Of a DNA stretch of 64,000 bases, positions 16,676-25,119 are shown piece after piece. The notes under the pieces are model-generated. The model saw only the letters and a list, made by a program, of their open reading frames with translations, was not told the origin of the DNA and made no database searches. Each line of letters starts with the position of its first letter. The first letter of the stretch is position 1. This DNA is from Halobaculum halobium (lineage in GTDB: Archaea > Halobacteriota > Halobacteria > Halobacteriales > Haloferacaceae), in contig NZ_CP126158.1 in assembly GCF_030127145.1 (NCBI RefSeq), positions 682,001-746,000 of the forward strand, written 5' to 3'. Made by a program: the position numbers and the translations under genes.

Positions 16676-17926
16676 ATGAGCCAACAGGTCGTCGTCGTCG
16701 GGGCCGGGTACGCCGGTGCCGGGACGGTGAAAGCGTTCGAAGACGCGATCGAACCGGGTGAGGCCGAACTGACGTGGGTGTCGGACACCGATTACCACCT
16801 CGTGCTCCACGAGTCCCACCGGGTCATCCGCAAGCCCGAGGTCGAGTCCAAGGTCGCCATCCCGGTCGAAGAGATCAAAGACGACGACACGGACTTCGTC
16901 CGGGGTCGCGTCACCGAGATCGACACCGACGAGCGCGTGATCCACACCCGCGACGGCGACGAGATCGACTACGACTACGCCCTCGTCGCCGTCGGGTCGG
17001 CGACGGCGTTCTTCGGCATCGACGGGCTGCGCGAGCACGCGCTCACGCTCAAGACGCTCGACGACGCCCGCGAGATCCACCAGGCGGTCAAGACCGCCGG
17101 GCAGGAGGCGACCACCACCGACCCCGCGAAGGTGCTCGTCGGCGGCGCCGGTCTCTCAGGGATCCAGTCGGCCGGCGAGATCGCGGAGTACCGCGACGAC
17201 CACAAGGCGCCGATCGACATCGAGATCGTCGAGGGGCTCGACTCCGTGTTCCCGAACAACGACCCCGAGGTGCAAGGCGCGATCCAGAAGCGCCTGAACC
17301 AGAAGGACATCGCCGTCTCCACCGGCGAGTTCATCTCGAAGGTCGACGAGAACGCGGTTTACCTGGGCGGCGCAGAGTCGGAGTACTACGGCGAGGACGG
17401 CGAGGGTGACGCGCCCGAGACCGACGAGATCGACTTCTCGAACGACCTCGTGATGGACTACGACGTGCTGCTGTGGACCGGCGGCATCACGGGCCAGCCC
17501 GAGGTCGAGGAGTTCCACCTCGACGCCGACGAGCGATCCAACCGCGTGTACGCCGAGTCCACGTTCGAGACGAGCGACGACCGGGTGTTCGCCATCGGCG
17601 ACACCGCGCTGGTCGACCAGGGCGACGACGACCTCGCTCCGCCGACCGCCCAGGCCGCCTGGCAGGCCGCAGAAGTCGCCGGCGAGAACCTCGCCCGCGC
17701 CGTCCGTGGCGCTCCCCTGAAGTCGTGGCGCCACGAGGACAAGGGGACGCTCATCTCGATCGGCGAGGAGGCGGTCGCCCACGACGTGAAGGCGCCCGGA
17801 TTCACGATCCCCGTGAACACCTTCGGCGGCCCGGCCGCCAAGGCGCTGAAGAAGGCCGTCGCGAGCCGCTGGATCGCGGACGTCTCCGGGTACGGGCGCG
17901 CGCTCAACGCCTGGAACGACATGTGA
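16676..17926 (+). CDS. NDH-2-like FAD/NAD(P)-binding oxidoreductase
   Basis: 416 residues with two dinucleotide folds: FAD GAGYAGAGT at residues 8-16 and NADH VGGAGLSGIQSAGEI at about 154-168. VFAIGDTALVDQG is the second FAD contact and PTAQAAWQAAEVAG the following helix. It fits type II NADH dehydrogenases, which pass electrons from NADH to quinone at the membrane surface without pumping protons. The C-terminal amphipathic part (AAKALKKAVASRWI) could bind the membrane. A paralogue is at 53212-54354. A TATA-like CATTTATCC lies about 25 bases before the ATG. Confidence 0.85.
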   Translation: MSQQVVVVGAGYAGAGTVKAFEDAIEPGEAELTWVSDTDYHLVLHESHRVIRKPEVESKVAIPVEEIKDDDTDFVRGRVTEIDTDERVIHTRDGDEIDYDYALVAVGSATAFFGIDGLREHALTLKTLDDAREIHQAVKTAGQEATTTDPAKVLVGGAGLSGIQSAGEIAEYRDDHKAPIDIEIVEGLDSVFPNNDPEVQGAIQKRLNQKDIAVSTGEFISKVDENAVYLGGAESEYYGEDGEGDAPETDEIDFSNDLVMDYDVLLWTGGITGQPEVEEFHLDADERSNRVYAESTFETSDDRVFAIGDTALVDQGDDDLAPPTAQAAWQAAEVAGENLARAVRGAPLKSWRHEDKGTLISIGEEAVAHDVKAPGFTIPVNTFGGPAAKALKKAVASRWIADVSGYGRALNAWNDM

Positions 17927-18150
17927 ACCGCCACGAATAGTCTCCGCGGACGCACGGCGCCGTCCGTTCTCACGCTCCGCCTCGTCCGCCAGCCGTGCGT
18001 TCGTCGCCGCGGGGCTCGGTCACTCCTCGCGGCCGTCGAGGTGCCGACGCCGGGTGTGACCGCAAAGCGCGTCGGCCACGAACGGTAACCGTTCGCGCTC
18101 CCGGAGTCGTGTGTACCCACCGGAGCCGGGTGCTGTTTCCCGGTTCGCGA

Positions 18151-18684
18151 TCAGTGCTCGGGCGGCTCCGAGGGCGCCTCCATCCCGTCGATCTTGAGAA
18201 TGAGGACGGAGGCGGTGTCGTCTTTCCCGTCGACCGTGCCGTCGATCACTAGTTTCGACAGCGGCGTCGGCCCGACGCTGACGGAGTCGCCCTCGTGGAA
18301 GTCGCGCACCGACCCCTGGACGTGGATCTCCGCGCGGCACAGCTCCGGGTGGTGGACCGACGTGAGGTTGATCTCTTGGACGTTCACGTTGTCGAGCCGT
18401 TCCCCCTCGTGGAACAGCGGCGTCGACGCGGGCTCGTCCAGGTTCTGGAGGTCCAGCGCCTCGAACGCGTTTGCCGTCGGCTTGTAGCCACCCTTCGGCC
18501 CGGGTACCCCCTCCACCAACTGGAGGGCCTTCAGGCTCTGCATCTGGTTGCGGATCGTGCCGGCGTTGCGGCCGACGGCGTCCGCGATCGTCTCTCCCTT
18601 GACGGCGTCTTCCTCCTCACGGTAGAGGTTGACCAGTTCGTTGAGGATCTTCCGCTGACTGTCGGTGAGCTCGATGGACGACAT
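18151..18684 (-). CDS. winged-helix transcriptional regulator with C-terminal sensor-like domain
   Basis: 177 residues from the ATG at 18684 (MSSIELTDSQRKILNELVNL). Residues 1-70 are a winged helix (GETIADAVGRNAGTIRNQMQ, then VEGVPGPKGGYKPTANAF), as in the Rrf2/TrmB-like regulators of haloarchaea. The second half (VHHPELCRAEIHVQG, FHEGDSVSVGPTPLSKLVIDG) has a conserved, probably ligand-binding domain. Two promoter-like elements precede it: TTTTATG about 28 bases upstream and TATATA only 3-9 bases upstream, the latter overlapping the likely transcription start and possibly used in autoregulation. Target unknown. Confidence 0.78.
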   Translation of the reverse strand: MSSIELTDSQRKILNELVNLYREEEDAVKGETIADAVGRNAGTIRNQMQSLKALQLVEGVPGPKGGYKPTANAFEALDLQNLDEPASTPLFHEGERLDNVNVQEINLTSVHHPELCRAEIHVQGSVRDFHEGDSVSVGPTPLSKLVIDGTVDGKDDTASVLILKIDGMEAPSEPPEH

Positions 18685-18913
18685 TTGTATATAGTCGTCT
18701 TGGAACCCGCATAAAACCACGGACCCAGTACACCCGCGAGAGCGATCCCCACACGGCGGGGGGTTCGACCCGGCGGAGCTTCACGTGATCGCCGTACAGC
18801 TCCGCTTCGGTCGCGCTCCGAAACGGGACTCCGATCGCCGCTTCGAGCCCTGCCCTCGACCGGCACATCAGCCAACCGACACCGCTTTTTGCGCGGGCGA
18901 ATCCAGTTCGGAC

Positions 18914-19840
18914 ATGAACGACGCACGCGTGCTGGTCACCGGCGGCGCCGGGTTCATCGGTTCGAACCTCGCGAACGCGCTGGCGGCCGCCGGCAACGAC
19001 GTGATCGCGCTCGACAACGGCTACCTCGGGACGCCGGAGAACCTCTCGGCGGCCGTGGAGTTCGTCGAGGCCGACGTGCTCGACGAGGGGCTCCCGACCG
19101 ACGTGGACGTTGTCTTCCACCTCGCGGCGCTGTCCTCGCGCCAGATGCTCGAGGAGAACCCCCGGCAGGGCGCCCGCGTCAACATCGAGGGATTCGTCAA
19201 CGTCGTCGAGCAGGCTCGCGACGACGGCTGCGACACCGTCGTGTACGCGTCGACGTCCTCCGCGTACGGGAGCCGGACGGAACCGAGCCCCGAGGACATG
19301 GACCTGGAGGCGTCGACGGGGTACGACGCGTCGATGCTCGGGCGCGAGCGCTACGCGGAGTACTACAACGACTTCTACGACGAGCTGACGTGCGCCGGCG
19401 CGCGCTTCTTTTCGGTGTATCAGGGCTACGGCGGCGCCGAGGGCCACAAGGGCGACTACGCCAACACCGTCTCGCAGTTCGCCGACGACATCGCCAACGG
19501 GGAGTCGCCGGTGCTGTGGGGTGACGGAACCCAGACGCGCGACTTCACGCACGTCGACGACATCGTCCGCGGTCTGGAGTTGATCGCCGACCACGAACTG
19601 GCAGGCGTGTACAACCTCGGCACCGGCGATCCGTACTCGTTCAACGAGATGGTCGAACTCATCAACGACGCGCTCGGCACGGCCGTCGAACCGGAGTACG
19701 AGCCGATCCCGTTGGAGAACTACGTCCACGACACCTGCGCCGACATCACGAGGATCCGCGAGGCGACCGGCTGGGAGCCCGAGGTCGACTTCGAGGAGGG
19801 CGTTCGCCGCGTGTGTGCGCCGTACCGAACCTCGGCGTAA
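18914..19840 (+). CDS. NAD-dependent epimerase/dehydratase (extended SDR) with altered catalytic lysine
   Basis: 308 residues. NAD-binding motif TGGAGFIGSNLANAL at residues 9-23, then VVFHLAALSS and VVYASTSSAYGS as in UDP-glucose 4-epimerase/dTDP-glucose dehydratase relatives; DFTHVDDIVRGL and YNLGTG are also typical. At the catalytic YxxxK the protein reads GYDASMLGRERYAEYY: Met (codon ATG) stands where Lys is expected. Either the enzyme uses a different proton relay or it is not a classical epimerase. The true start at 18914 is 28 bases after a T-rich box (GCTTTTTGCG). Likely acts on nucleotide sugars. Confidence 0.82.
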   Translation: MNDARVLVTGGAGFIGSNLANALAAAGNDVIALDNGYLGTPENLSAAVEFVEADVLDEGLPTDVDVVFHLAALSSRQMLEENPRQGARVNIEGFVNVVEQARDDGCDTVVYASTSSAYGSRTEPSPEDMDLEASTGYDASMLGRERYAEYYNDFYDELTCAGARFFSVYQGYGGAEGHKGDYANTVSQFADDIANGESPVLWGDGTQTRDFTHVDDIVRGLELIADHELAGVYNLGTGDPYSFNEMVELINDALGTAVEPEYEPIPLENYVHDTCADITRIREATGWEPEVDFEEGVRRVCAPYRTSA

Positions 19841-19845
19841 TCTGT

Positions 19846-19925
19846 CGGTCGCGTAGTCGGCCGGACGCGTAGCCAGCCGGTCGCGTAGTCAGTCGCTCTC
19901 GTAGTCAGTCGCTCTCGTCCCCGTC
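19846..19925. repeat. 16-base tandem repeat, about five imperfect units
   Basis: Units of 16 bases follow one another from 19846: CGGTCGCGTAGTCGGC, then CGGACGCGTAGCCAGC, CGGTCGCGTAGTCAGT, CGCTCTCGTAGTCAGT and a degenerate fifth. The array fills the gap between two convergent genes and runs into the last codons and stop of the DUF5305 gene (stop at 19905-19907). Confidence 0.8.
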
Positions 19926-21227
19926 GGAGCCGCCTTCTTCGCTATCGCCGTCCGTCTCTGTAGGCACGGGGTCTGCAGAGGGCTCCGGGTCCGGTTCGTG
20001 TCGCGTCTCGGGGTCGTCTCGTCCCTCGTCTCCGTCACTCTCGTGTCCGTCGACGATTGCGTCGTCACCGGCGGACGGGGCTCCGTCGTCGGAGGCCTCG
20101 CCACGGCTGTCGAGCGCTCCCGACAAGACCGAGGAGACGATACCCGGATCCGTCGATCCGAGACCCGGCCCGTCGGTCGCGGGCGGGGGGGCTCGATACG
20201 TGTACCGGTACTCGTCCGAGACGACGTGAAACGCGTCGCCGTCTGGCTCTTCAAGCACGGCGTTGTCCGTGTCAATCGCGAGGTTCACCAGATCCGCGAG
20301 CGAGCCGGCCTCGGCGGTGGGGCGGTCTCTCGCGTCCGGCGGGAGACGGACGGAGACGATCCACTGGTCGAACTCGGATCGGTCGTTCAGATACTCGAGG
20401 CGCGCACGCTCGGTGTCCGTCAGCGCCGGTCGCTCTCGCCCCGCGACGTACCCCAGCGCTCCGATCCCGACGAGTCCGACGACGAGTGCGGCCGGCCCGC
20501 CGATCGATCGAATCGGGCCGTACTCGCGTTCGACACGCTCGGAGACGGTCCGCTGAACCGGTTCCTCGATGCGTCCGGGGCCGGAGACAGTGTACGTATC
20601 TCCGTTCAACGCGATGGGGAGTCGGCTGGAGAACGAGAGCCGGCTGGTCGCCCCGCCGGTGGTCGACCGCTGGATCTCCACGTCGACGACCACCGCGACG
20701 GTCGTTTCGCCCGGGGCGGTTCCGACCTCCTCTTCGATCGCCGCGATCCGGTCGGCGACCTCGGAGGTGTTGACCGAGAACGCGACCGAGGCGGGTTCGT
20801 CGGCCGACGTGGCCGTTACCGCGTTCAACGGCCGGCTGTCGCTCCAGTAGGTAGTTTCCTCGTCAGTCGACTCGACCAACAGCGCCGTCGAGAGCGCGAT
20901 CGACGCGTTCCCGTCGATTCCGGGGGTGGCGACCGTGAACCTCCCGTCGAGGACGGGCGTGACCGTGCGGAAGAACGTCGACCGGTTCGTCAGCGTCGTC
21001 CCGACCGGGTACAGTGGGTTGTCGCGTGTCACCGTCGCCGAGTGGTCGAACGACCCGGTTGCGGTCCACGCCGTGGTCTGTCGCTCAACGGTCTCCGTCC
21101 CGGAGTCGACGTGGGCGGTGTACGTCGCCCAGACGCCGGCGGTTCCGATCGCGAACGAGACGACGAGTAACACCGTGAGCCACGACGACAGCGCCGACCG
21201 AACGCGGAGTCGCGTGGCCTCGTCCAT
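19905..21227 (-). CDS. DUF5305 family membrane-anchored exported protein
   Basis: 440 residues: an N-terminal membrane helix (residues 13-37, WLTVLLVVSFAIGTAGVWAT), an extracytoplasmic beta-rich region (40-230), a second helix (GGPAALVVGLVGIGALGYVAG, about 245-265), then a cytoplasmic domain of about 100 residues and an acidic low-complexity tail. This is the layout of DUF5305. Such proteins occur next to archaeal signal peptidases and DUF1102 proteins. It is last gene of the minus-strand group, 47 bases after the signal peptidase. It may be an accessory or anchor for exported fibre subunits (inference). Confidence 0.78.
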   Translation of the reverse strand: MDEATRLRVRSALSSWLTVLLVVSFAIGTAGVWATYTAHVDSGTETVERQTTAWTATGSFDHSATVTRDNPLYPVGTTLTNRSTFFRTVTPVLDGRFTVATPGIDGNASIALSTALLVESTDEETTYWSDSRPLNAVTATSADEPASVAFSVNTSEVADRIAAIEEEVGTAPGETTVAVVVDVEIQRSTTGGATSRLSFSSRLPIALNGDTYTVSGPGRIEEPVQRTVSERVEREYGPIRSIGGPAALVVGLVGIGALGYVAGRERPALTDTERARLEYLNDRSEFDQWIVSVRLPPDARDRPTAEAGSLADLVNLAIDTDNAVLEEPDGDAFHVVSDEYRYTYRAPPPATDGPGLGSTDPGIVSSVLSGALDSRGEASDDGAPSAGDDAIVDGHESDGDEGRDDPETRHEPDPEPSADPVPTETDGDSEEGGSDGDESD

Positions 21228-21274
21228 TACTCCCTGGTGTGGATGGATCAGTCATATGTCTGTTGGTGGATCTG

Positions 21275-22441
21275 TTATCGGGTCAACGATCGCCAGACCC
21301 TGGCGGTGACCGACCGATCGTGGCGGGAGTCGCGCGAGCGGATCCGCGTTCGGCCGCCGTCGATGAGGAGGAGCCCGAGCCCGTACAGCGTCCCGCCGAG
21401 CAGTCCGTCGATCGCGACGATCGGGAGCCACGGGTGCACGAGCGAGAGGTCGCGGATCACCGGCTCGGGGAGCACCGCGAGGTACCGGTGCTCGGCGACG
21501 TACCGTCGGTAGTAGCCGGTCTCCGCTGGCGCCGTGAGGGTGATCGATACCCGCGCCTCACCGCGTCCCTCGACGAACACGTGCTCGGGCGAGGTCGCGA
21601 CGCCGTCGCTGGCCGGGCGGACGTAGCTGTGGACCGGGACGAGCCCGGCGTTGGGGACGCGGTATTCGATCGTGGCGGACTCGCCCTGCCGGATGACGGT
21701 CGGGTTCTCGGAGTCGAACTCGGCGCTGACGATCCCGAACTGTTGGGTGCCGGCGGGGACGACCATCGCGGCGGTCGCGGAAACGACGACCATCCCCGCG
21801 AGCGCGACGAGGATAAGCCGCGTCGAGACGCCCTGGTCGCGGTCGGTCGACCTCGTTCGGTCGGGACCGCCAGAGTCGCCGCCGCGCAGCAGATCGACGA
21901 CGTACCCCAGCGCCGAGAGGGCCAAGACGATGTAGGCGATCCCCTGCGTGCCCAGCAGGGATCGGCTGCCGACGGTCGCGGCGACCCACCGTTGGGCACC
22001 GGAGAGGAGGCTCTGGATCCCCATAATCGCCGTCCCGAGTTCGGGGATCACGACCACGGCGCCGCCGATTTGCAGGGCGTGCGCGACGATCTGCGCGTCC
22101 TTCACCGGCGGTTCGTCGCCGTCTTGGTCGGTGAAGGGGTTGGCGTCACCGCGGGTGACGTAACCGCGGTCGGTCTCCTCGACGATCCGGTGTGTGGTGA
22201 GGCCGCCGCCGTTCAGTTCTTCGGCCTCAAAGGTGACCACGTCTCCTCGTTCGGGTTCCCCGGCTATCGCCGACGGAACGGCGATAAAGCCGTCGCCGGG
22301 CTCCATCGTCGGCTCCATGCTCCCCGTCTCGACGTAACTGAGGAGGATCGGCTGTCCGAGCACCTGCCCCGCGACCAGCGAGACGACGAAGGCGATCAGT
22401 AGGAGTTCGGAAGCGATCGTGAGGAGTCGACGGACGTCCAT
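21275..22441 (-). CDS. signal peptidase I, ER/SipW type, with C-terminal exported domain
   Basis: 388 residues. N-terminal helix 9-30, then the catalytic Ser in ETGSMEPTMEPGD (Ser41), His84 in LTTHRIVEE and Asp in RGDAN: a Ser-His(-Asp) enzyme, like archaeal, ER and SipW peptidases and unlike the Ser-Lys bacterial type. Two helices follow (about 120-135 and 160-180). After another helix (LILVALAGMVVVSATAAMVV) is a beta-rich outer domain of about 100 residues (ESATIEYRVPNAGLVPVHSY), then a last helix and a basic tail. The extra domain is unusual for the house-keeping enzyme and points to a dedicated peptidase for the neighbouring exported proteins. Confidence 0.85.
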   Translation of the reverse strand: MDVRRLLTIASELLLIAFVVSLVAGQVLGQPILLSYVETGSMEPTMEPGDGFIAVPSAIAGEPERGDVVTFEAEELNGGGLTTHRIVEETDRGYVTRGDANPFTDQDGDEPPVKDAQIVAHALQIGGAVVVIPELGTAIMGIQSLLSGAQRWVAATVGSRSLLGTQGIAYIVLALSALGYVVDLLRGGDSGGPDRTRSTDRDQGVSTRLILVALAGMVVVSATAAMVVPAGTQQFGIVSAEFDSENPTVIRQGESATIEYRVPNAGLVPVHSYVRPASDGVATSPEHVFVEGRGEARVSITLTAPAETGYYRRYVAEHRYLAVLPEPVIRDLSLVHPWLPIVAIDGLLGGTLYGLGLLLIDGGRTRIRSRDSRHDRSVTARVWRSLTR

Positions 22442-22544
22442 TCGCGTCGGTGACGTGTTCGTGTCGCTAAGTAAGAAGGCTCGGGTCGCTCGCGGTCCGA
22501 ACGACTGCCCGCGCCGAACGGCCGTGTGACGGTGAGCGGCCGGT

Positions 22545-23381
22545 TCACTCGTCGGCCACGGGGACGGCGTCGACGAGCACTGCCACGAAGGCGACGAGGA
22601 ACGCCAGCGAAAGCCCGAGGAAGTGGACGTACACGTTGACTACGGCGACGCCCGTCCCCAGTTCGGCCGGAAACCCGACGAACGGGTAGCCGAGAACCAG
22701 CACCGCTCCGAACGCGAACAACTCGAGCCAGCCCGAACCGCGGGCGGTCGAGTGAAACGCGGTGCCGCGGACATCGACGGCGACCATCGCCGCGTATCCG
22801 AGCGCACCGAGAGCGGCCGTCCCCGCCAGTGCCGTCGCCACAGCCGAGTGCGTCGGGAGGAGCACCGACACGAGCGCGAGGAGTGCGAGAAAGCCGACGG
22901 GCGCGTGATCGACGCTCACCTCGGGGTGTATTCGCCGCTCGGCGTACGCGGCCAGCAGTATCACGAGCAATCCGACGAACGCCATCGTCACGCCGGAGAA
23001 GCCGTAGCCGACGGCGTCGCGCGGGACGGCGAGGTTCAGCGCCGACAACGCCGGCGGGAACGCGAGCAGGTACGTCGCCGTCGCGACGAAAAACAGCCGG
23101 CGCGCGTCGGCCAGTACGGCGAGCACGTAGCCCGTCCCCGCGAGTAACGCGTACCCGAACACGTTCGAGAGGAGATGCGAGAGCGAGCGGTGGACGAAGT
23201 GAGCGGCGTACGCGGTGAGGAGCGTCGGCCGCTCGTAGGTGAAGACGTATTCCAGCTTGGTCTCCGCAGGCAGGAGAAACACGGCCACGAGCACGGCCGG
23301 GACCGCCGCGAGCCCGAGGCAGTCGGCGAGGCGTACCCGCTTCCGGAGCGTCGCTCGGAAGGAGTCGGGTGCGTCGTTCAT
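22545..23381 (-). CDS. rhomboid-like multi-span membrane protein, possible intramembrane serine protease
   Basis: 278 residues with six or seven predicted helices. Rhomboid-like marks are HRSLSHLLSNVFGY (residues 64-77, compare the HxxxHLxxN of rhomboids), GYGFSGVTMAFVG with the GxSG serine at 129, and a late helix with VYVHFLGLSLAF that supplies a histidine. Ser and His would form the dyad of an intramembrane protease. Overall similarity to well-known rhomboids is low by eye. It stands 103 bases from the peptidase gene, same strand. It could process neighbouring exported proteins or be an unrelated neighbour. Confidence 0.65.
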   Translation of the reverse strand: MNDAPDSFRATLRKRVRLADCLGLAAVPAVLVAVFLLPAETKLEYVFTYERPTLLTAYAAHFVHRSLSHLLSNVFGYALLAGTGYVLAVLADARRLFFVATATYLLAFPPALSALNLAVPRDAVGYGFSGVTMAFVGLLVILLAAYAERRIHPEVSVDHAPVGFLALLALVSVLLPTHSAVATALAGTAALGALGYAAMVAVDVRGTAFHSTARGSGWLELFAFGAVLVLGYPFVGFPAELGTGVAVVNVYVHFLGLSLAFLVAFVAVLVDAVPVADE

Positions 23382-23484
23382 CTGAGATCCGAGTGCGGGC
23401 GCAGGGGAGCGGTCATCGGAGGGCGTTCGTTCGACGTGTCACGCCGAATGGCATAACGGTTCGGTCCGCGAACCCGCCGCGCAG

Positions 23485-25053
23485 TTACCGAGGAACGCGC
23501 CGCGCGAGCACGAGCAGCGCCACGACGGTCGCGGCGACGAACGCGAGGCCGCCGACTTCGACGAGCCCGAGCCCGGCCGGTTCCTCGACGGGAGCCGCCG
23601 TGGCCGTGACCGCGGCCGCCGTCTCTCCGCCGGAGTCGGCCGCGGTCCCGACAGCGCCCGACGCGCTCTCGGTCCCGCCGACGGTCAAGATCCCGGCGGC
23701 CGTGCCGTCGACGACGACCGCGTACTCGCCGGCCGTCCCGGGCGTCACGTCGAACGTCACGGTCGTCGACTCACCGGCGTCGAGTTCGACCGTCCGCTCG
23801 GCGACCGCCTCGCCGTCGAGCGTGAGCGTGATCGTCTTCTCGCCCGGGGCCCGGCCGTCGTTGCCGACGCGGGCGGTCACGGTCGCCGACTCGTTCGCTT
23901 CGATCGACTCGGTCGACAGCGACGCCTCGGAGACGCCGATCGACGGGCGCAGCGCCGCGACGGTGAACGTCGAGAAGCCCGGCGTGTCCGCCTCGAAGAT
24001 GACGCGCTCGCCGGCCGCGTCGACGATCCGGACCGGCAGTGTCGAGGCCTCGCCGGTGCTCGTGCGGGTCACGGTCAGTTCCTCGGGCGCGACGCCGCGG
24101 TCCGCGAGGTACGCCCGCGAGACGCTGAATCGGACCGTCGCCGCCGAGACCGACCCCGACTCCGCCTCGGTCACTTCGACCGCACCGAGCGACGAGACGC
24201 CGACGGCATCCTCGCTGCCTAGCTCGGCGGTGGCCAACTCAAGCGAGATGGTGCTCCCGTTCGAGGCGGTCACGGCAATCGAGTCGAGCGTGAGGTTCGC
24301 CTGTCCCCCGTCGGCAGCGGACTCACCGTCGAGGGGCATCGCGTTCAGGTCGACCGTCGTTCGACCCTCCGTCGGTGCGTTGACGACCGTGACCGAGCGC
24401 TCGGTCGGACTCGGCGCGAACACCTGGACGGCCGTCCCGCCGTCGCTCGACGCGGTGTCGGCGTCGTCCTCGCTCGCGTCGCCGCCGGCGTCAGTGCTCG
24501 CCACGGATCCACCCCCGTCGGTGCTCGCGCCGTCCACGCCCTCGGGTTCGGCGACCGCCGCGTGCACCTGCACGTCGTCGATCAGGCCGTCGCCGCCGTC
24601 GCCGGTGGTGTCGACGAGGACGCCGACCGAGACGGACTGGTTCGGCCCGAGCGTGACGTTGTTCGCCTCCGAGTCGATGGGGTCGCCGTCGACGGTGAAC
24701 GTCACGGCGTCGGACTCGTCGGTGATCCAGACGTGCGCGTACCGCGAGCCGTTGTAGTGGATCTGAAAGACGTTCGCGAGCGTCGTGACGGCGTCGGGGT
24801 TGACGCCCTCGGCTTCGCCCGCGAGGTTCGGGTTCGAGGCGGTGAGGTCGACGACGAGTTCGTCGTTCTCGTCGAGGTAGGCGTAGTCGCCGTTGGGCGT
24901 CGTTGTGGGGGCAAGGGAGACGTCTTGGGTGATGGCGTCGGACTGTGAGAGGGCGAACGGCGCCGCGGCTGACGGGAACACGAGCGCTCCCGAGAGGGTG
25001 AGTAGGGCGAGGGCGGCGACGAGGCGTTTCATTCGGATTCTCTGGAAGCCCAT
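23485..25053 (-). CDS. large exported DUF1102-like protein with C-terminal membrane anchor
   Basis: 522 residues. Signal peptide (LVAALALLTLSGALVFPSAAA), then an N-terminal domain of about 140 residues whose features (NVFQIHYNGSRYAHVWITDE, VTLGPNQSVSVGVLV) parallel the DUF1102 protein upstream. An acidic Ser/Gly/Asp-rich linker (about 165-215) follows, then a region like a halophilic surface-protein module (AEELTVTRTSTGE style, FSTFTVAAL), a CARDB-like Ig domain (VTARVGNDGRAPGEKTITLTLDG) and a C-terminal helix VGGLAFVAATVVALLVLA ending in Arg. It is thus a surface protein anchored at its C-terminus, perhaps a fibre base or adapter. An alternative start is the ATG at 25032 (MKRLVAALALL). Confidence 0.78.
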   Translation of the reverse strand: MGFQRIRMKRLVAALALLTLSGALVFPSAAAPFALSQSDAITQDVSLAPTTTPNGDYAYLDENDELVVDLTASNPNLAGEAEGVNPDAVTTLANVFQIHYNGSRYAHVWITDESDAVTFTVDGDPIDSEANNVTLGPNQSVSVGVLVDTTGDGGDGLIDDVQVHAAVAEPEGVDGASTDGGGSVASTDAGGDASEDDADTASSDGGTAVQVFAPSPTERSVTVVNAPTEGRTTVDLNAMPLDGESAADGGQANLTLDSIAVTASNGSTISLELATAELGSEDAVGVSSLGAVEVTEAESGSVSAATVRFSVSRAYLADRGVAPEELTVTRTSTGEASTLPVRIVDAAGERVIFEADTPGFSTFTVAALRPSIGVSEASLSTESIEANESATVTARVGNDGRAPGEKTITLTLDGEAVAERTVELDAGESTTVTFDVTPGTAGEYAVVVDGTAAGILTVGGTESASGAVGTAADSGGETAAAVTATAAPVEEPAGLGLVEVGGLAFVAATVVALLVLARRVPR

Positions 25054-25119
25054 CGGCGGAGTCGAACCGCCTGAAACCGAAATGGGGAAGAATAATCTAA
25101 AAGCGTTCTATAACCGGGA

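Noticed and set aside
18020-18150. Minus-strand stretch reading LRERERLPFVADALCGHTRR before a stop at 18020
   Set aside because: It looks somewhat like a haloarchaeal coding end but has no ATG, GTG or TTG in a usable place and begins inside the 3' end of the regulator gene. It may be a remnant; support is too thin to list.
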